The translations under genes and the position numbers were made by a program. The notes beneath the pieces are model-generated. The model searched no databases, was not told the DNA's origin, and saw only the letters and a program-made list of their open reading frames with translations. 50,319 bases of DNA, from the NCBI GenBank assembly GCA_900757185.1, contig CAAEMX010000025.1:1-50319 (forward strand), in the 5' to 3' direction. Below, one piece after another: positions 15,642 to 23,330 of this stretch (positions are counted from its first letter, which is position 1; each line of letters starts with the position of its first letter). Source of the DNA: an uncultured Collinsella sp. GTDB lineage: Bacteria; Actinomycetota; Coriobacteriia; Coriobacteriales; Coriobacteriaceae.

Positions 15642-17620
15642 TGTCGCAAGTGAGCAAGACTTCGGTCATCCAGCCGGAGACTATACTGGACTTCATCGAC
15701 GGCGTGACGCAGCGCAGGGACACCCCCGAGGAGCGAGTGCGCCAGGAAATCCTAAAGTCCCTCGTGCGTGAGTACGGTTACAAGAAGGAGCAGATCGGGG
15801 TCGAGGAGTCGATCAAGTTCGGCAGCAACCGAAAAGCGGTCGACGTCGCCATCTGGGAGCCGGGAAAAGCGCACACCCAGGAAAACATCCACATCATCGT
15901 CGAGTGCAAAGACCCCAAGACCAAGGCCAAAGGCAAAAAAGACGGCGTAGATCAAATGCACTCCTATGCGTCTGCCTGCATGAACTCGACCTATGGCATG
16001 TGGACCAACGGCGACGAGTTGCTTACCTTCCGTTACGTGGTGGACGATGCCGGCAAGCGCGGCCCCGAGGCCGTGCCCGATCTGCCACATGCTGGTGGCG
16101 AGGTACCCGACGACGCGCCGCGCTTCGACCAGTTGCGCCCCGCCGCCAGTGACTCGCTGCTGTACTCGTTCCGCCGCTGTCACAACTACATCGCCGGAAA
16201 CCAAGGCATCCAAAAGGCCGAGGCATTCCTTGAACTGCTCAAGATCATCTTCTGCAAAATCCAGGATGAGCGCGACTCCGAGACGCCAACGTTCTACATC
16301 ACGCCAACCGAGCGCCAGGGCGCCGCGGGTAAGAAGAAGTGCCGCAAGCGCATCGAGGCACTCTTTGGAAACGTCAAGCAGTCGTACGAGACCATCTTCA
16401 AGGCCGACGAGCGCATCGCATTAACCGACGATGTGCTCGCCTACATCGTGGCGCAGCTGCAAATGTATTCCCTGCTCGAGAGCGACGTGGACGTTAAGGG
16501 CCACGCGTACGAGACAATCGTGGGCTCCAACCTGCGTGGTGACAAGGGCCAGTTCTTCACGCCGCGCAACATGTGCCACATGATGGTGCGGATGGTCGAC
16601 CCGTCCGAAAACGACGTCATCCTCGACCCCGCCATGGGCACCTGCGGCTTTTTGGTCACGGCCATGAATTACGTGCTTGAGAAGATCAGAGACTCCGTCG
16701 AGGCGAGCGGGCGCAGCAAAGCAGCCAAGCAAGAGGCTCTGATCGCGCGCAAGCGCGAGTTCCTGTCCAAGCATATCGTGGGCATCGACTTTGATCCCAT
16801 CCTAGTGCGTGCCTCCAAGATGAATATGGTTATGAACAACGACGGCACCGGACAGCTGTTCCACGCCAACTCGCTCGAGCCGTTCTCGGGCTTTGAACCC
16901 AAACTGCAAAAGGCGCTGCGCCTGGACGCCGCCGACATTGCGGCAAATAAGGCGCTGCAGCCGGGGCACGGCGTTACGGCGATTATGACCAACCCACCTT
17001 TTGGCTCCAAGATTCCTATCGAAGACCCGGCGATTCTGGAATCCTTCGACCTTGGACACACCTGGTCGTGGTCCGAGGAAGATGCCGAGTGGAGCATGGA
17101 ACCCAAGCTCTTCTCATCTCAGCCGCCCGAGATCCTCTTCATCGAGCGGTGTATCCGCCTGCTTGAGCCCGGCGTGGGTGTGGCGGCGCTCGTCATTCCC
17201 AACGGCATCCTGGGCAACCCGGGTCTGGGCTACGTGCGCCAGTGGATTTTGCGCCATGCGCAGATCCTGGGTTCGGTAGACATGCACCCGGATGCGTTCC
17301 AACCCAACGTGGGCGTGCAGACATCCGTCCTTGTGCTGAGACGCTGGGACAGTGAGGAAGAGGCATACTGCAAGGACGGTACCTTCCAGGATTACAAGAT
17401 ATTTATGGCCATCTGTGACCACGTAGGGCACGACAAGCGTGGTCAGACCACCTATGTACGCGACGATGACGGCTACCCCATTGTGCAGGAGCAGACCACC
17501 GCGGTGACGGGCAACGTGGGCTCCGAAGAGGAGAGCAGCCACACCTCGAAGGAGCGCGTGGTGGACGACGAGACGATGGCGATCGCCGGCGCCTTCTTTG
17601 AATGGAGGCGAGACCAATGA
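15641..17620 (+). CDS. Fused nuclease and adenine-N6 DNA methyltransferase
   Basis: A 659-residue restriction-modification subunit. Residues about 25-125 form an HsdR N-terminal-type PD-(D/E)xK nuclease with Asp68, the Glu88-Cys-Lys90 motif and a QxxxY motif (Gln105 to Tyr109), so the catalytic residues are intact. After a linker, an HsdM-like helical region leads to GQFFTPR (303-309), SAM motif I DPAMGTCGF (329-337) and catalytic motif NPPF (451-454). Having nuclease and methylase in one chain plus a separate specificity subunit matches the BcgI-like Type IIB plan (BcgIA is of similar size). A methylation-only role is also possible. It overlaps the RHH-like gene by 1 base and the specificity gene by 4. 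Confidence 0.9.
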   Translation: MSQVSKTSVIQPETILDFIDGVTQRRDTPEERVRQEILKSLVREYGYKKEQIGVEESIKFGSNRKAVDVAIWEPGKAHTQENIHIIVECKDPKTKAKGKKDGVDQMHSYASACMNSTYGMWTNGDELLTFRYVVDDAGKRGPEAVPDLPHAGGEVPDDAPRFDQLRPAASDSLLYSFRRCHNYIAGNQGIQKAEAFLELLKIIFCKIQDERDSETPTFYITPTERQGAAGKKKCRKRIEALFGNVKQSYETIFKADERIALTDDVLAYIVAQLQMYSLLESDVDVKGHAYETIVGSNLRGDKGQFFTPRNMCHMMVRMVDPSENDVILDPAMGTCGFLVTAMNYVLEKIRDSVEASGRSKAAKQEALIARKREFLSKHIVGIDFDPILVRASKMNMVMNNDGTGQLFHANSLEPFSGFEPKLQKALRLDAADIAANKALQPGHGVTAIMTNPPFGSKIPIEDPAILESFDLGHTWSWSEEDAEWSMEPKLFSSQPPEILFIERCIRLLEPGVGVAALVIPNGILGNPGLGYVRQWILRHAQILGSVDMHPDAFQPNVGVQTSVLVLRRWDSEEEAYCKDGTFQDYKIFMAICDHVGHDKRGQTTYVRDDDGYPIVQEQTTAVTGNVGSEEESSHTSKERVVDDETMAIAGAFFEWRRDQ

Positions 17621-19017
17621 CGATCGCGCCTTTGGTGAAGAGCGTCCGACTTTCCACCGTGCTGGGCGGCGACGTGAGGCTCGAGGCGTCAACCTACCTG
17701 CGCGACGGGTACGGCTTCGTACGCCTTGCCAACCAGTGCGACAACCACAAGAGACTCGGTGACCTTACCGACATTTGGCAGCCGAGCAGACTGACGGGGT
17801 ATACCGTGCCGGAAGGCAAAGGGCTACCCTTCTTTACCGCCGGCCAGGTGTTCGAGGACTTTCCCCGAGTGAGGAAGTGGCTCGCCGCGCCTTTCGTGCC
17901 CCAGGCTGATTCTAGATTCGTCAATCAGGATTGGCTGCTGCTTTCGCGCTCGGGCGTGGTGGGCAACGTTACCGCCGTGTACCCGCATCACCTGAACAAG
18001 GTCATCACGGACGACCTGTTGCGCATCGAGCCGAAGGACCAAGACGAGTACGGCTGGCTCTACGCGTATATGAAGACGGACTTCTTCAAGCAGATCGCAC
18101 GAGCGTCTCAGTACGGTCACATGATCAAGCACATCGAGGTGGCCCACGCCAACGAGTTTCCGGTCATCATGCCCGATGCGGCCACGCGCAAAGCCATCGG
18201 CGACAAAGCTGCCGAGGCTGTGCGCCTGCGCGGCGAGGCCTGGAAGCTGCGGGACGGGGCGTTTAAGCTGTTGGAGAAGGAGGTCGGTATTGCTTGTGAG
18301 GCAGAAAGTCCTGCAGGAACATGCGTGGTGAGTTTATCCAAAGTTATTGACAACAGATCGCGCCTTGATGCTGACAGTTATGCCGGCTCTATAAGCGCCG
18401 TAGACTCATTGGTTGACGTAATGGAGTATGCGCCACTTGCTGAACTTGTAGAGGACGTCGAAGAGCTTCCTCGCTTCAAGCGGTTTTATGGCGATTCCAA
18501 CGTTCCCTTTGTGGGTGTGTCCGAGGTCTTTGACGTTAACACTCAACCGACAAAATTTGTTTACGCCAAGCTCATTAAAAACTGGGAGCGTTACATCCTA
18601 AAGCCGGGAACTCTCGTCATGGCATGTTCTGGTCAAAAGTACGGCATCCTAGGACGAGCTCTTTTGCTCACGGAGAATCATGAGGGAATGTTTGGCAGCA
18701 ACCATCTGCTGAGAATCTATCCCGACGTTACAAAGATTCGAACTGGCTACCTGCTTGCTTTTCTGAACAGTCCCACCGTTGGCAGGCCGTCGGTCGTTCG
18801 TTGCGCATACGGAACCTCGGTGCCTCAACTTAGCCCTATCGATATCAAAAAAATTCGCGTTCCCCGTCTTGGCGCGGACGTCGAATCTGCCATCGCCGAC
18901 CTTATGGACAGGAGCGTGAGCACCTCGGCCAAGGCTGACCAACTTGAGAACGAGGCTACCAAGCTGGCACAGGAGCAGGTCGATATCGCCATCGAGAAGG
19001 TTGTCTCCAACACCTAG
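17617..19017 (+). CDS. DNA specificity (S) subunit of the restriction system
   Basis: A 466-residue HsdS-like protein. Two target-recognition halves are visible. The first (about 10-230) contains LLSRSGVVGNVTAVYP and QYGHMIKHIEVAHANEFPV, followed by a helical spacer rich in Ala, Glu and Arg. The second (about 255-440) contains LVMACSGQKYGILG and YGTSVPQLSPIDIKKIRVP, with a final helix ending in VDIAIEKVVSNT. Two recognition domains imply a bipartite target. The start ATG overlaps the methylase stop (ATGA) with GGAGG 8 bases upstream. The second half, from about 18290, is visibly more AT-rich than the first, which suggests domain exchange. Confidence 0.9.
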   Translation: MTIAPLVKSVRLSTVLGGDVRLEASTYLRDGYGFVRLANQCDNHKRLGDLTDIWQPSRLTGYTVPEGKGLPFFTAGQVFEDFPRVRKWLAAPFVPQADSRFVNQDWLLLSRSGVVGNVTAVYPHHLNKVITDDLLRIEPKDQDEYGWLYAYMKTDFFKQIARASQYGHMIKHIEVAHANEFPVIMPDAATRKAIGDKAAEAVRLRGEAWKLRDGAFKLLEKEVGIACEAESPAGTCVVSLSKVIDNRSRLDADSYAGSISAVDSLVDVMEYAPLAELVEDVEELPRFKRFYGDSNVPFVGVSEVFDVNTQPTKFVYAKLIKNWERYILKPGTLVMACSGQKYGILGRALLLTENHEGMFGSNHLLRIYPDVTKIRTGYLLAFLNSPTVGRPSVVRCAYGTSVPQLSPIDIKKIRVPRLGADVESAIADLMDRSVSTSAKADQLENEATKLAQEQVDIAIEKVVSNT

Positions 19018-19104
19018 TGAGGCGACCTTTTAACCGCCGTTAAGCCTATAGCCTCAACACAAACAAAATGCAACGCGTATCGTAGTAAGTTGGTTAACGG
19101 CATA

Positions 19105-19170
19105 GTGTGAGAATTCACACTTGGACATTTGATTAACGCTCGCACCCTGTCGGGTTCGAATCCCAGCACT
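19105..19170 (+). other. tRNA-like remnant at the island's right end
   Basis: Just left of this interval lies a D-arm-like AGTTGGTTAACGGCA (about 19088-19102). Within it are a GTGTGAGAATTCACAC hairpin (19105-19120) resembling an anticodon arm and a T-arm-like GTCGGGTTCGAATCCC ending near 19164. No matching 5' acceptor strand can be found and the anticodon loop is too short, so this is not a working tRNA gene. It is probably a relic of an integration event. Confidence 0.4.
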
Positions 19171-19176
19171 TTATTG

Positions 19177-19209
19177 AAAAAAGCACGGCACCGTGATGGT
19201 GCCGTGCTT
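19177..19209 (-). terminator. Terminator of tRNA-Gly
   Basis: Perfect 11-bp stem (19182-19192 with 19198-19208) followed on the minus strand by six T residues, 12 bases after the tRNA 3' end. Confidence 0.85.
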
Positions 19210-19220
19210 GTGCTCTTAAC

Positions 19221-19295
19221 TGGAGCGGGCAACGGGACTCGAACCCGCGAGTGTCAGCTTGGGAAGCTGATGCCTTACCACTTGGCGATGCCCGC
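19221..19295 (-). tRNA. tRNA-Gly (anticodon TCC)
   Basis: A complete 75-base cloverleaf with encoded CCA. The acceptor is GCGGGCA paired with TGCCCGC, the D-arm contains GCCAAGTGGTAAGGC, and the anticodon arm is CAGCTTCCCAAGCTG with TCC as anticodon. The T-arm contains GCGGGTTCGAGTCCCGT. Its last 14 bases are repeated at 12984-12997, which marks the proposed island. Confidence 0.96.
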
Positions 19296-19308
19296 TTGTG
19301 TGTTGGCT

Positions 19309-19338
19309 AGTATAACGCGGTTTTCTTGTTCGATACAA
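19309..19338 (-). promoter_or_regulatory. Promoter of tRNA-Gly
   Basis: On the minus strand, TTGTAT (19333-19338) and TATACT (19309-19314) lie 18 bases apart, ending 13 bases before the tRNA. The stretch from 19339 to 19592, ahead of the adhesin gene, shows GC-rich potential stems near 19500-19560 but no riboswitch or promoter that I can name. Confidence 0.6.
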
Positions 19339-19592
19339 GGGTGGTGATGCTTGTTTTAACTGTGGAGATTCGTTTGAAAATCGCGTCAATTGTGGAGATG
19401 AGGACCTTTGACCTCCTGTTCTCCCTATCCTCTACCTGCGCTTTTGCTTGATTGTTGTATTTGAGCTCAATTTGTCAGGAATTGGGCAAGCTTTTGGTCA
19501 GGCTCCGGTACTTACCCGCATGAACCTCGGGGGTAGCCTCATCCTACGCGTCGCAGCCTCCCCGTGCGGCGCACGAGGGATAAGGAGCAGCC

Positions 19593-22500
19593 ATGTCCAA
19601 CGCACCCACGCACTCTGTCCACAGCGCAATCACAACAGGTCCGCTGCTCCTGCTCCTCTTCCTGCTTTTCGGCTGCCTGGCACCGGGAGCCGCATTTGCC
19701 GTCGATGGCTACGACCAGCTCGGCTTCCGCACTATTAGCGATGATTGTGGGCCCTTCTTCATCGGCAAGTATGAAGCTCAAGACGCCTCGATTGCCTACT
19801 GCATGAACCAGGAGCGCCCCGGCCCCACCAAGCCGGGCGGCCCATGGCTCAACTTTGATCAAGGCTGGGTGTGGCTCGACGACGAGTTCGCGGCAATCGT
19901 TTGTCACGGATATCCTACCGCCACGTCGTTTGGCGGTTACCATCTTTCACCAGATCGCGCCCGCGCCGCCACCCAGCTTGCCGTATGGATGCTCAACGGC
20001 ACTACCCATGTCGACGGCACCTACTCCTACACGACCGCTCAGGGCAAAACCAAGAGTGGACACTTTACCGCCGACAATGAAGTCGTGGCGGCTGCGCGAT
20101 GGCTCCACGACAGCGCAAAATCAGGAAGCATCAAAGCCGCTCCGCACCGCGCGCGGCGCTATCTAGGAGCCGTATCGGGCGGCAGCAAACGTCAAGACAT
20201 GCTCTATGTACTGCCGGCGGTCTCCGTTTCCTTCCAAAAGCAGTCTGCAAACGCTGCCATTACCAGCGGAAACAATACTTATCAGTTTGACGGGGCAACA
20301 TTCGATGTTTTTGAGAGCGCCAGCGGCGCGCGTGTCGGCACCATCCAGATGGACAGCAACGGTCGAGCGCAGGCAGCACTTCTGCCCAATACGGCATACT
20401 ACCTAGTTGAAACGAAGGCGCCGGCCGGCTATGTCCCCCGTCGTGATCGCATCGCCTTTACCACGGGGAATGACGGTGGACAGGTCGCCATTGAAGAACA
20501 GCCCGGCACCATCAACCTGTGTATCGTAAAACTCGATGCCGCGACGGATGCCGGACCCCAGGCTGGAGCTTCACTTGCGGGAGCAGAGTTCACGTGCGTG
20601 TCGCAATCCACCCCCGGATGGGCGCAAACCCTCACAACCGATGAAAGCGGTCGAGCTACCCTCACCGATGTCCCCCTAGGAACCTTTACCATCTATGAGT
20701 CAAAAGCCCCCGAGGGCTACCTGCCAGCCAACGACAGCTGGTCCTATACCGTTGGAGCCGACCAGCTCGGTGATTCAGGCGTGGTCGAGATCGAATCTCG
20801 CGTTTCCGATATCCCCATTGCGTTTGACCTTGAGATTTCCAAATTCAAGGACTACGGCAATAGCGATCAATCCGGCCTGGAGCAGCCGGCAGGAGGTGTT
20901 GTCTTTGAGGTTGTCAGCAACAGCTCTCAGCAGGTTGTTGGCACACTGACCACAAACATCTATGGCTTTGCCTCCACCAAAGATCAGTCAGAAGCATGGT
21001 TCGGCGCAGGCAAGCGACCCGCCGGTGTCCACGGAGCCATCCCATACGACCGCGCCGGCTACACCGTTCGCGAGGTTCCGGAAACCGTCCCCGAGGGTTT
21101 TAAACGTGCAGGGGAATGGACCGTCGGGGCCAATCAGATTTCCGACGGCGCCGAGCTTCAATATATCGTGGACAACCACGCTCTGTCGACGCATCTCCAG
21201 ATTGTAAAACGCGATGCCCAAACAGGCGCTTCTGTTCCGCTAGCCGGATTCACCTTCCAACTCCTCGACAGCAATCACAAACCTGTCTCACAAACATGCT
21301 GGTATCCAGCACATAATGTAATGGACACCTTTACGACTGACGCGACCGGCACCGTCACACTGCCCGAATCGCTCGTGCCGGGCACCTATTATGTACGCGA
21401 AACCTCGGCCAAAGAGCCCTATCTTGTCGGTGAAGAGATCGAGGTAAACATACCCGCCGACATGAACCTAACGCCCATTGCAATCGCCTCGTATTATGAT
21501 CACACCGCGACCGGAAACATCAGGATCGTTAAAACCGATGCCGTAGACGGCAGCAGCCTCGCGGGCGCCATCTTTGAGATCCGTGCCTCGGGTGATATCG
21601 TGCGCTCCGACGGTAGCATTGCCGTGCTCGACGGTGAGACTGTCGCTAGCGTCACAACGGATGAAACTGGAGAAGCACGCGCGGACGACCTCCCGCTGGG
21701 ATCTGGCACCGCACGCTACGAGGTTGTCGAGACTCAAGCGCCGGCAGGCTTCTTACTCGATCGGACATCCCATATTGTCGACCTGACTTATGCCGACCAG
21801 AAAACACCCGTTGTGGAGGCACGGCTTAACGTATCCAACGATTACACCAAGGTTGACATCTCCAAGGTCGATGCAAGCGGAGAGCAGGAAGTGAAAGGCG
21901 CACAGCTCACCTTATATGGTCCCGATAAAACCGAAATAGACTCCTGGACCTCATCCGACAAGCCGCACCGCGTCGAACATCTTGCACCCGGCACCTACTC
22001 GTTGCGCGAAATGATGTCGCCGCGGACCTATGACCTTGCCGAGGAGATAACGTTTGAAATAAAGGATACGGGAGAAGTCCAATCCGTCGCGATGAAGGAT
22101 GCGCCCATCGAGATCAAAGGACAGGTCGACAAGCGTCAGGAACTTGTCCAACCTATCGGGAAGGGTCTGCTGGCCAACGGCGATGGTAAAAATCGCGCCG
22201 CGACGCAAACCAATACGGACGGACTTTTCTCCTATACCATCGACGCTCGAAATGATTCAGCTACCTGGGTTGATGAGTTCACAATTACCGATGATCTTGA
22301 GTGTGCCGAGGACGATACGGCGAGATTCGTCTCAATCGAAACCCCCGTCGCCATCGGCGACCTCAGCGGTCTGTGCAACGTGTGGTATCGCACGGCGCCG
22401 TTGGACTCGACAGACGTCGATGAGCCGGCAAACGCGACACTTGACGATGGGCACGAAAATCCTTGGCTTGAGTCCGACGAAGTAATAGAAAGCTTGGGTG

Positions 22501-23024
22501 AGGATTGCCGCCTCGTCGATTACGACGGCTGGCACCTCTGGAAGGCGGATGTCCCGACCACGGAATCCACCACACTCGAGGTGAAAGAACTTGACCTTGC
22601 ATCCAATACCGTCGTAACGGGCATTCGCATTGAATACGGTGCAGTAGCCGCCGACTTTACGACTCGAAGCGATGTGGATTCTTGGACCCGTGATGATCTC
22701 AAAGATGAGCACGACGACCTTGACGATGCCAAAGCAATCCTTGGCACAGACGCTCGGGGCGCAGCCGTGCACATGCAGGCAACGTCGGCTTATACGCCCC
22801 AAACCGCACTCACCAACAGCGCGCGCGTCGATCTTTGCCGCAACGGCGGCGGCGATAAACTTGAGTCACATGACGAGGACCGTGTCATTCAACGCTGTAC
22901 CCTACCGCAGGACCTACCGGCAACAGGATCAGTTCCCATCGCCGCCTGCATCACCGCGCTTCTGACCTCGGGTGCCGCAGCCTTATGGTTCGCTCGCCTT
23001 AGGTCGATCCCAAAGAAGCGCTAG
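19593..23024 (+). CDS. Sortase-anchored thioester-domain adhesin
   Basis: Cell-wall surface protein of 1143 residues. A signal peptide (about 12-36, ending AFA) precedes an N-terminal thioester domain. Cys70 in IAYCMNQ and Gln128 in AATQLAVWML fit the Cys-Gln pair that forms a reactive thioester in Gram-positive adhesins. Six Cna_B/SpaA-like repeats follow at about 205-305, 307-410, 412-530, 533-640, 642-750 and 752-845. Each starts with a lysine in an IVK-like strand and most end with a YxxxE segment, so self-made isopeptide bonds are likely. A non-repetitive domain (about 850-1090) leads to the LPATG sorting signal (1108-1112), a hydrophobic helix and a basic tail. The start has AAGGAG 5 bases upstream. 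No sortase gene is in the window. Confidence 0.92.
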   Translation: MSNAPTHSVHSAITTGPLLLLLFLLFGCLAPGAAFAVDGYDQLGFRTISDDCGPFFIGKYEAQDASIAYCMNQERPGPTKPGGPWLNFDQGWVWLDDEFAAIVCHGYPTATSFGGYHLSPDRARAATQLAVWMLNGTTHVDGTYSYTTAQGKTKSGHFTADNEVVAAARWLHDSAKSGSIKAAPHRARRYLGAVSGGSKRQDMLYVLPAVSVSFQKQSANAAITSGNNTYQFDGATFDVFESASGARVGTIQMDSNGRAQAALLPNTAYYLVETKAPAGYVPRRDRIAFTTGNDGGQVAIEEQPGTINLCIVKLDAATDAGPQAGASLAGAEFTCVSQSTPGWAQTLTTDESGRATLTDVPLGTFTIYESKAPEGYLPANDSWSYTVGADQLGDSGVVEIESRVSDIPIAFDLEISKFKDYGNSDQSGLEQPAGGVVFEVVSNSSQQVVGTLTTNIYGFASTKDQSEAWFGAGKRPAGVHGAIPYDRAGYTVREVPETVPEGFKRAGEWTVGANQISDGAELQYIVDNHALSTHLQIVKRDAQTGASVPLAGFTFQLLDSNHKPVSQTCWYPAHNVMDTFTTDATGTVTLPESLVPGTYYVRETSAKEPYLVGEEIEVNIPADMNLTPIAIASYYDHTATGNIRIVKTDAVDGSSLAGAIFEIRASGDIVRSDGSIAVLDGETVASVTTDETGEARADDLPLGSGTARYEVVETQAPAGFLLDRTSHIVDLTYADQKTPVVEARLNVSNDYTKVDISKVDASGEQEVKGAQLTLYGPDKTEIDSWTSSDKPHRVEHLAPGTYSLREMMSPRTYDLAEEITFEIKDTGEVQSVAMKDAPIEIKGQVDKRQELVQPIGKGLLANGDGKNRAATQTNTDGLFSYTIDARNDSATWVDEFTITDDLECAEDDTARFVSIETPVAIGDLSGLCNVWYRTAPLDSTDVDEPANATLDDGHENPWLESDEVIESLGEDCRLVDYDGWHLWKADVPTTESTTLEVKELDLASNTVVTGIRIEYGAVAADFTTRSDVDSWTRDDLKDEHDDLDDAKAILGTDARGAAVHMQATSAYTPQTALTNSARVDLCRNGGGDKLESHDEDRVIQRCTLPQDLPATGSVPIAACITALLTSGAAALWFARLRSIPKKR

Positions 23025-23030
23025 CGCGAT

Positions 23031-23069
23031 AAAAAAGCGGGCGAGCCAGTCCCCCGGCTCGCCCGCTTT
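23031..23069. terminator. Bidirectional terminator between convergent genes
   Basis: Perfect 13-bp stem (23035-23047 with 23056-23068). It is followed by six T residues on the minus strand and a short T-run on the plus strand. It serves the adhesin gene from one side and the small membrane protein gene from the other. Confidence 0.85.
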
Positions 23070-23090
23070 CAATCATTTAAATCGCCGTAT

Positions 23091-23309
23091 CTACTCTGCA
23101 GACGAAGATCCACCATCAACGATTGCCTGCTCGGACTCAGGAATCCCATCGGCACCCGTGCTCTGTTCTTGCTCCACCTCTTCGCTGATTGCGGAGGCGG
23201 GGGTCGAGCCCTTCGCACCCACGATGTAGGCAGCCCCAAATCCTAACGCAATGGCGATCAAGGTCAAAATCATGTAGACAGGCCAATGGCGCTTAATATA
23301 CGAAAACAC
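23091..23309 (-). CDS. Small single-pass membrane protein
   Basis: A 72-residue protein starting at GTG with AAGGAG 5 bases upstream. One transmembrane helix (about 10-30) follows a short basic N-terminus. The remainder is acidic and low-complexity, rich in Glu, Ser, Ala and Gly, and probably lies outside the membrane. It begins 22 bases after the M28-like peptidase gene and should be cotranscribed with it. No family is recognised. Confidence 0.7.
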   Translation of the reverse strand: MFSYIKRHWPVYMILTLIAIALGFGAAYIVGAKGSTPASAISEEVEQEQSTGADGIPESEQAIVDGGSSSAE

Positions 23310-23330
23310 GTTGACTCCTTAGAGCTCCGT

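Larger units (their letters stand above)
12984..19234. mobile_element. Putative tRNA-Gly-associated defence island
   Basis: The 14-base sequence TGGAGCGGGCAACG, which is the 3' end of the tRNA-Gly gene at 19221-19234, recurs at 12984-12997. Between the two copies lie only accessory genes: an AlbA_2 ATPase, a small probable DNA-binding protein, a fused nuclease-methyltransferase and a specificity subunit. Flanking genes are housekeeping (purB) or surface-related. A duplicated tRNA 3' end is the usual attL/attR signature. No integrase is present, so it is either immobile now, moved in trans, or a remnant. The size is about 6.25 kb. Confidence 0.6.

Noticed and set aside
19500..19592. Possible riboswitch in the adhesin leader
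   Set aside because: GC-rich stems can be drawn, but no conserved core of a known riboswitch class was found.
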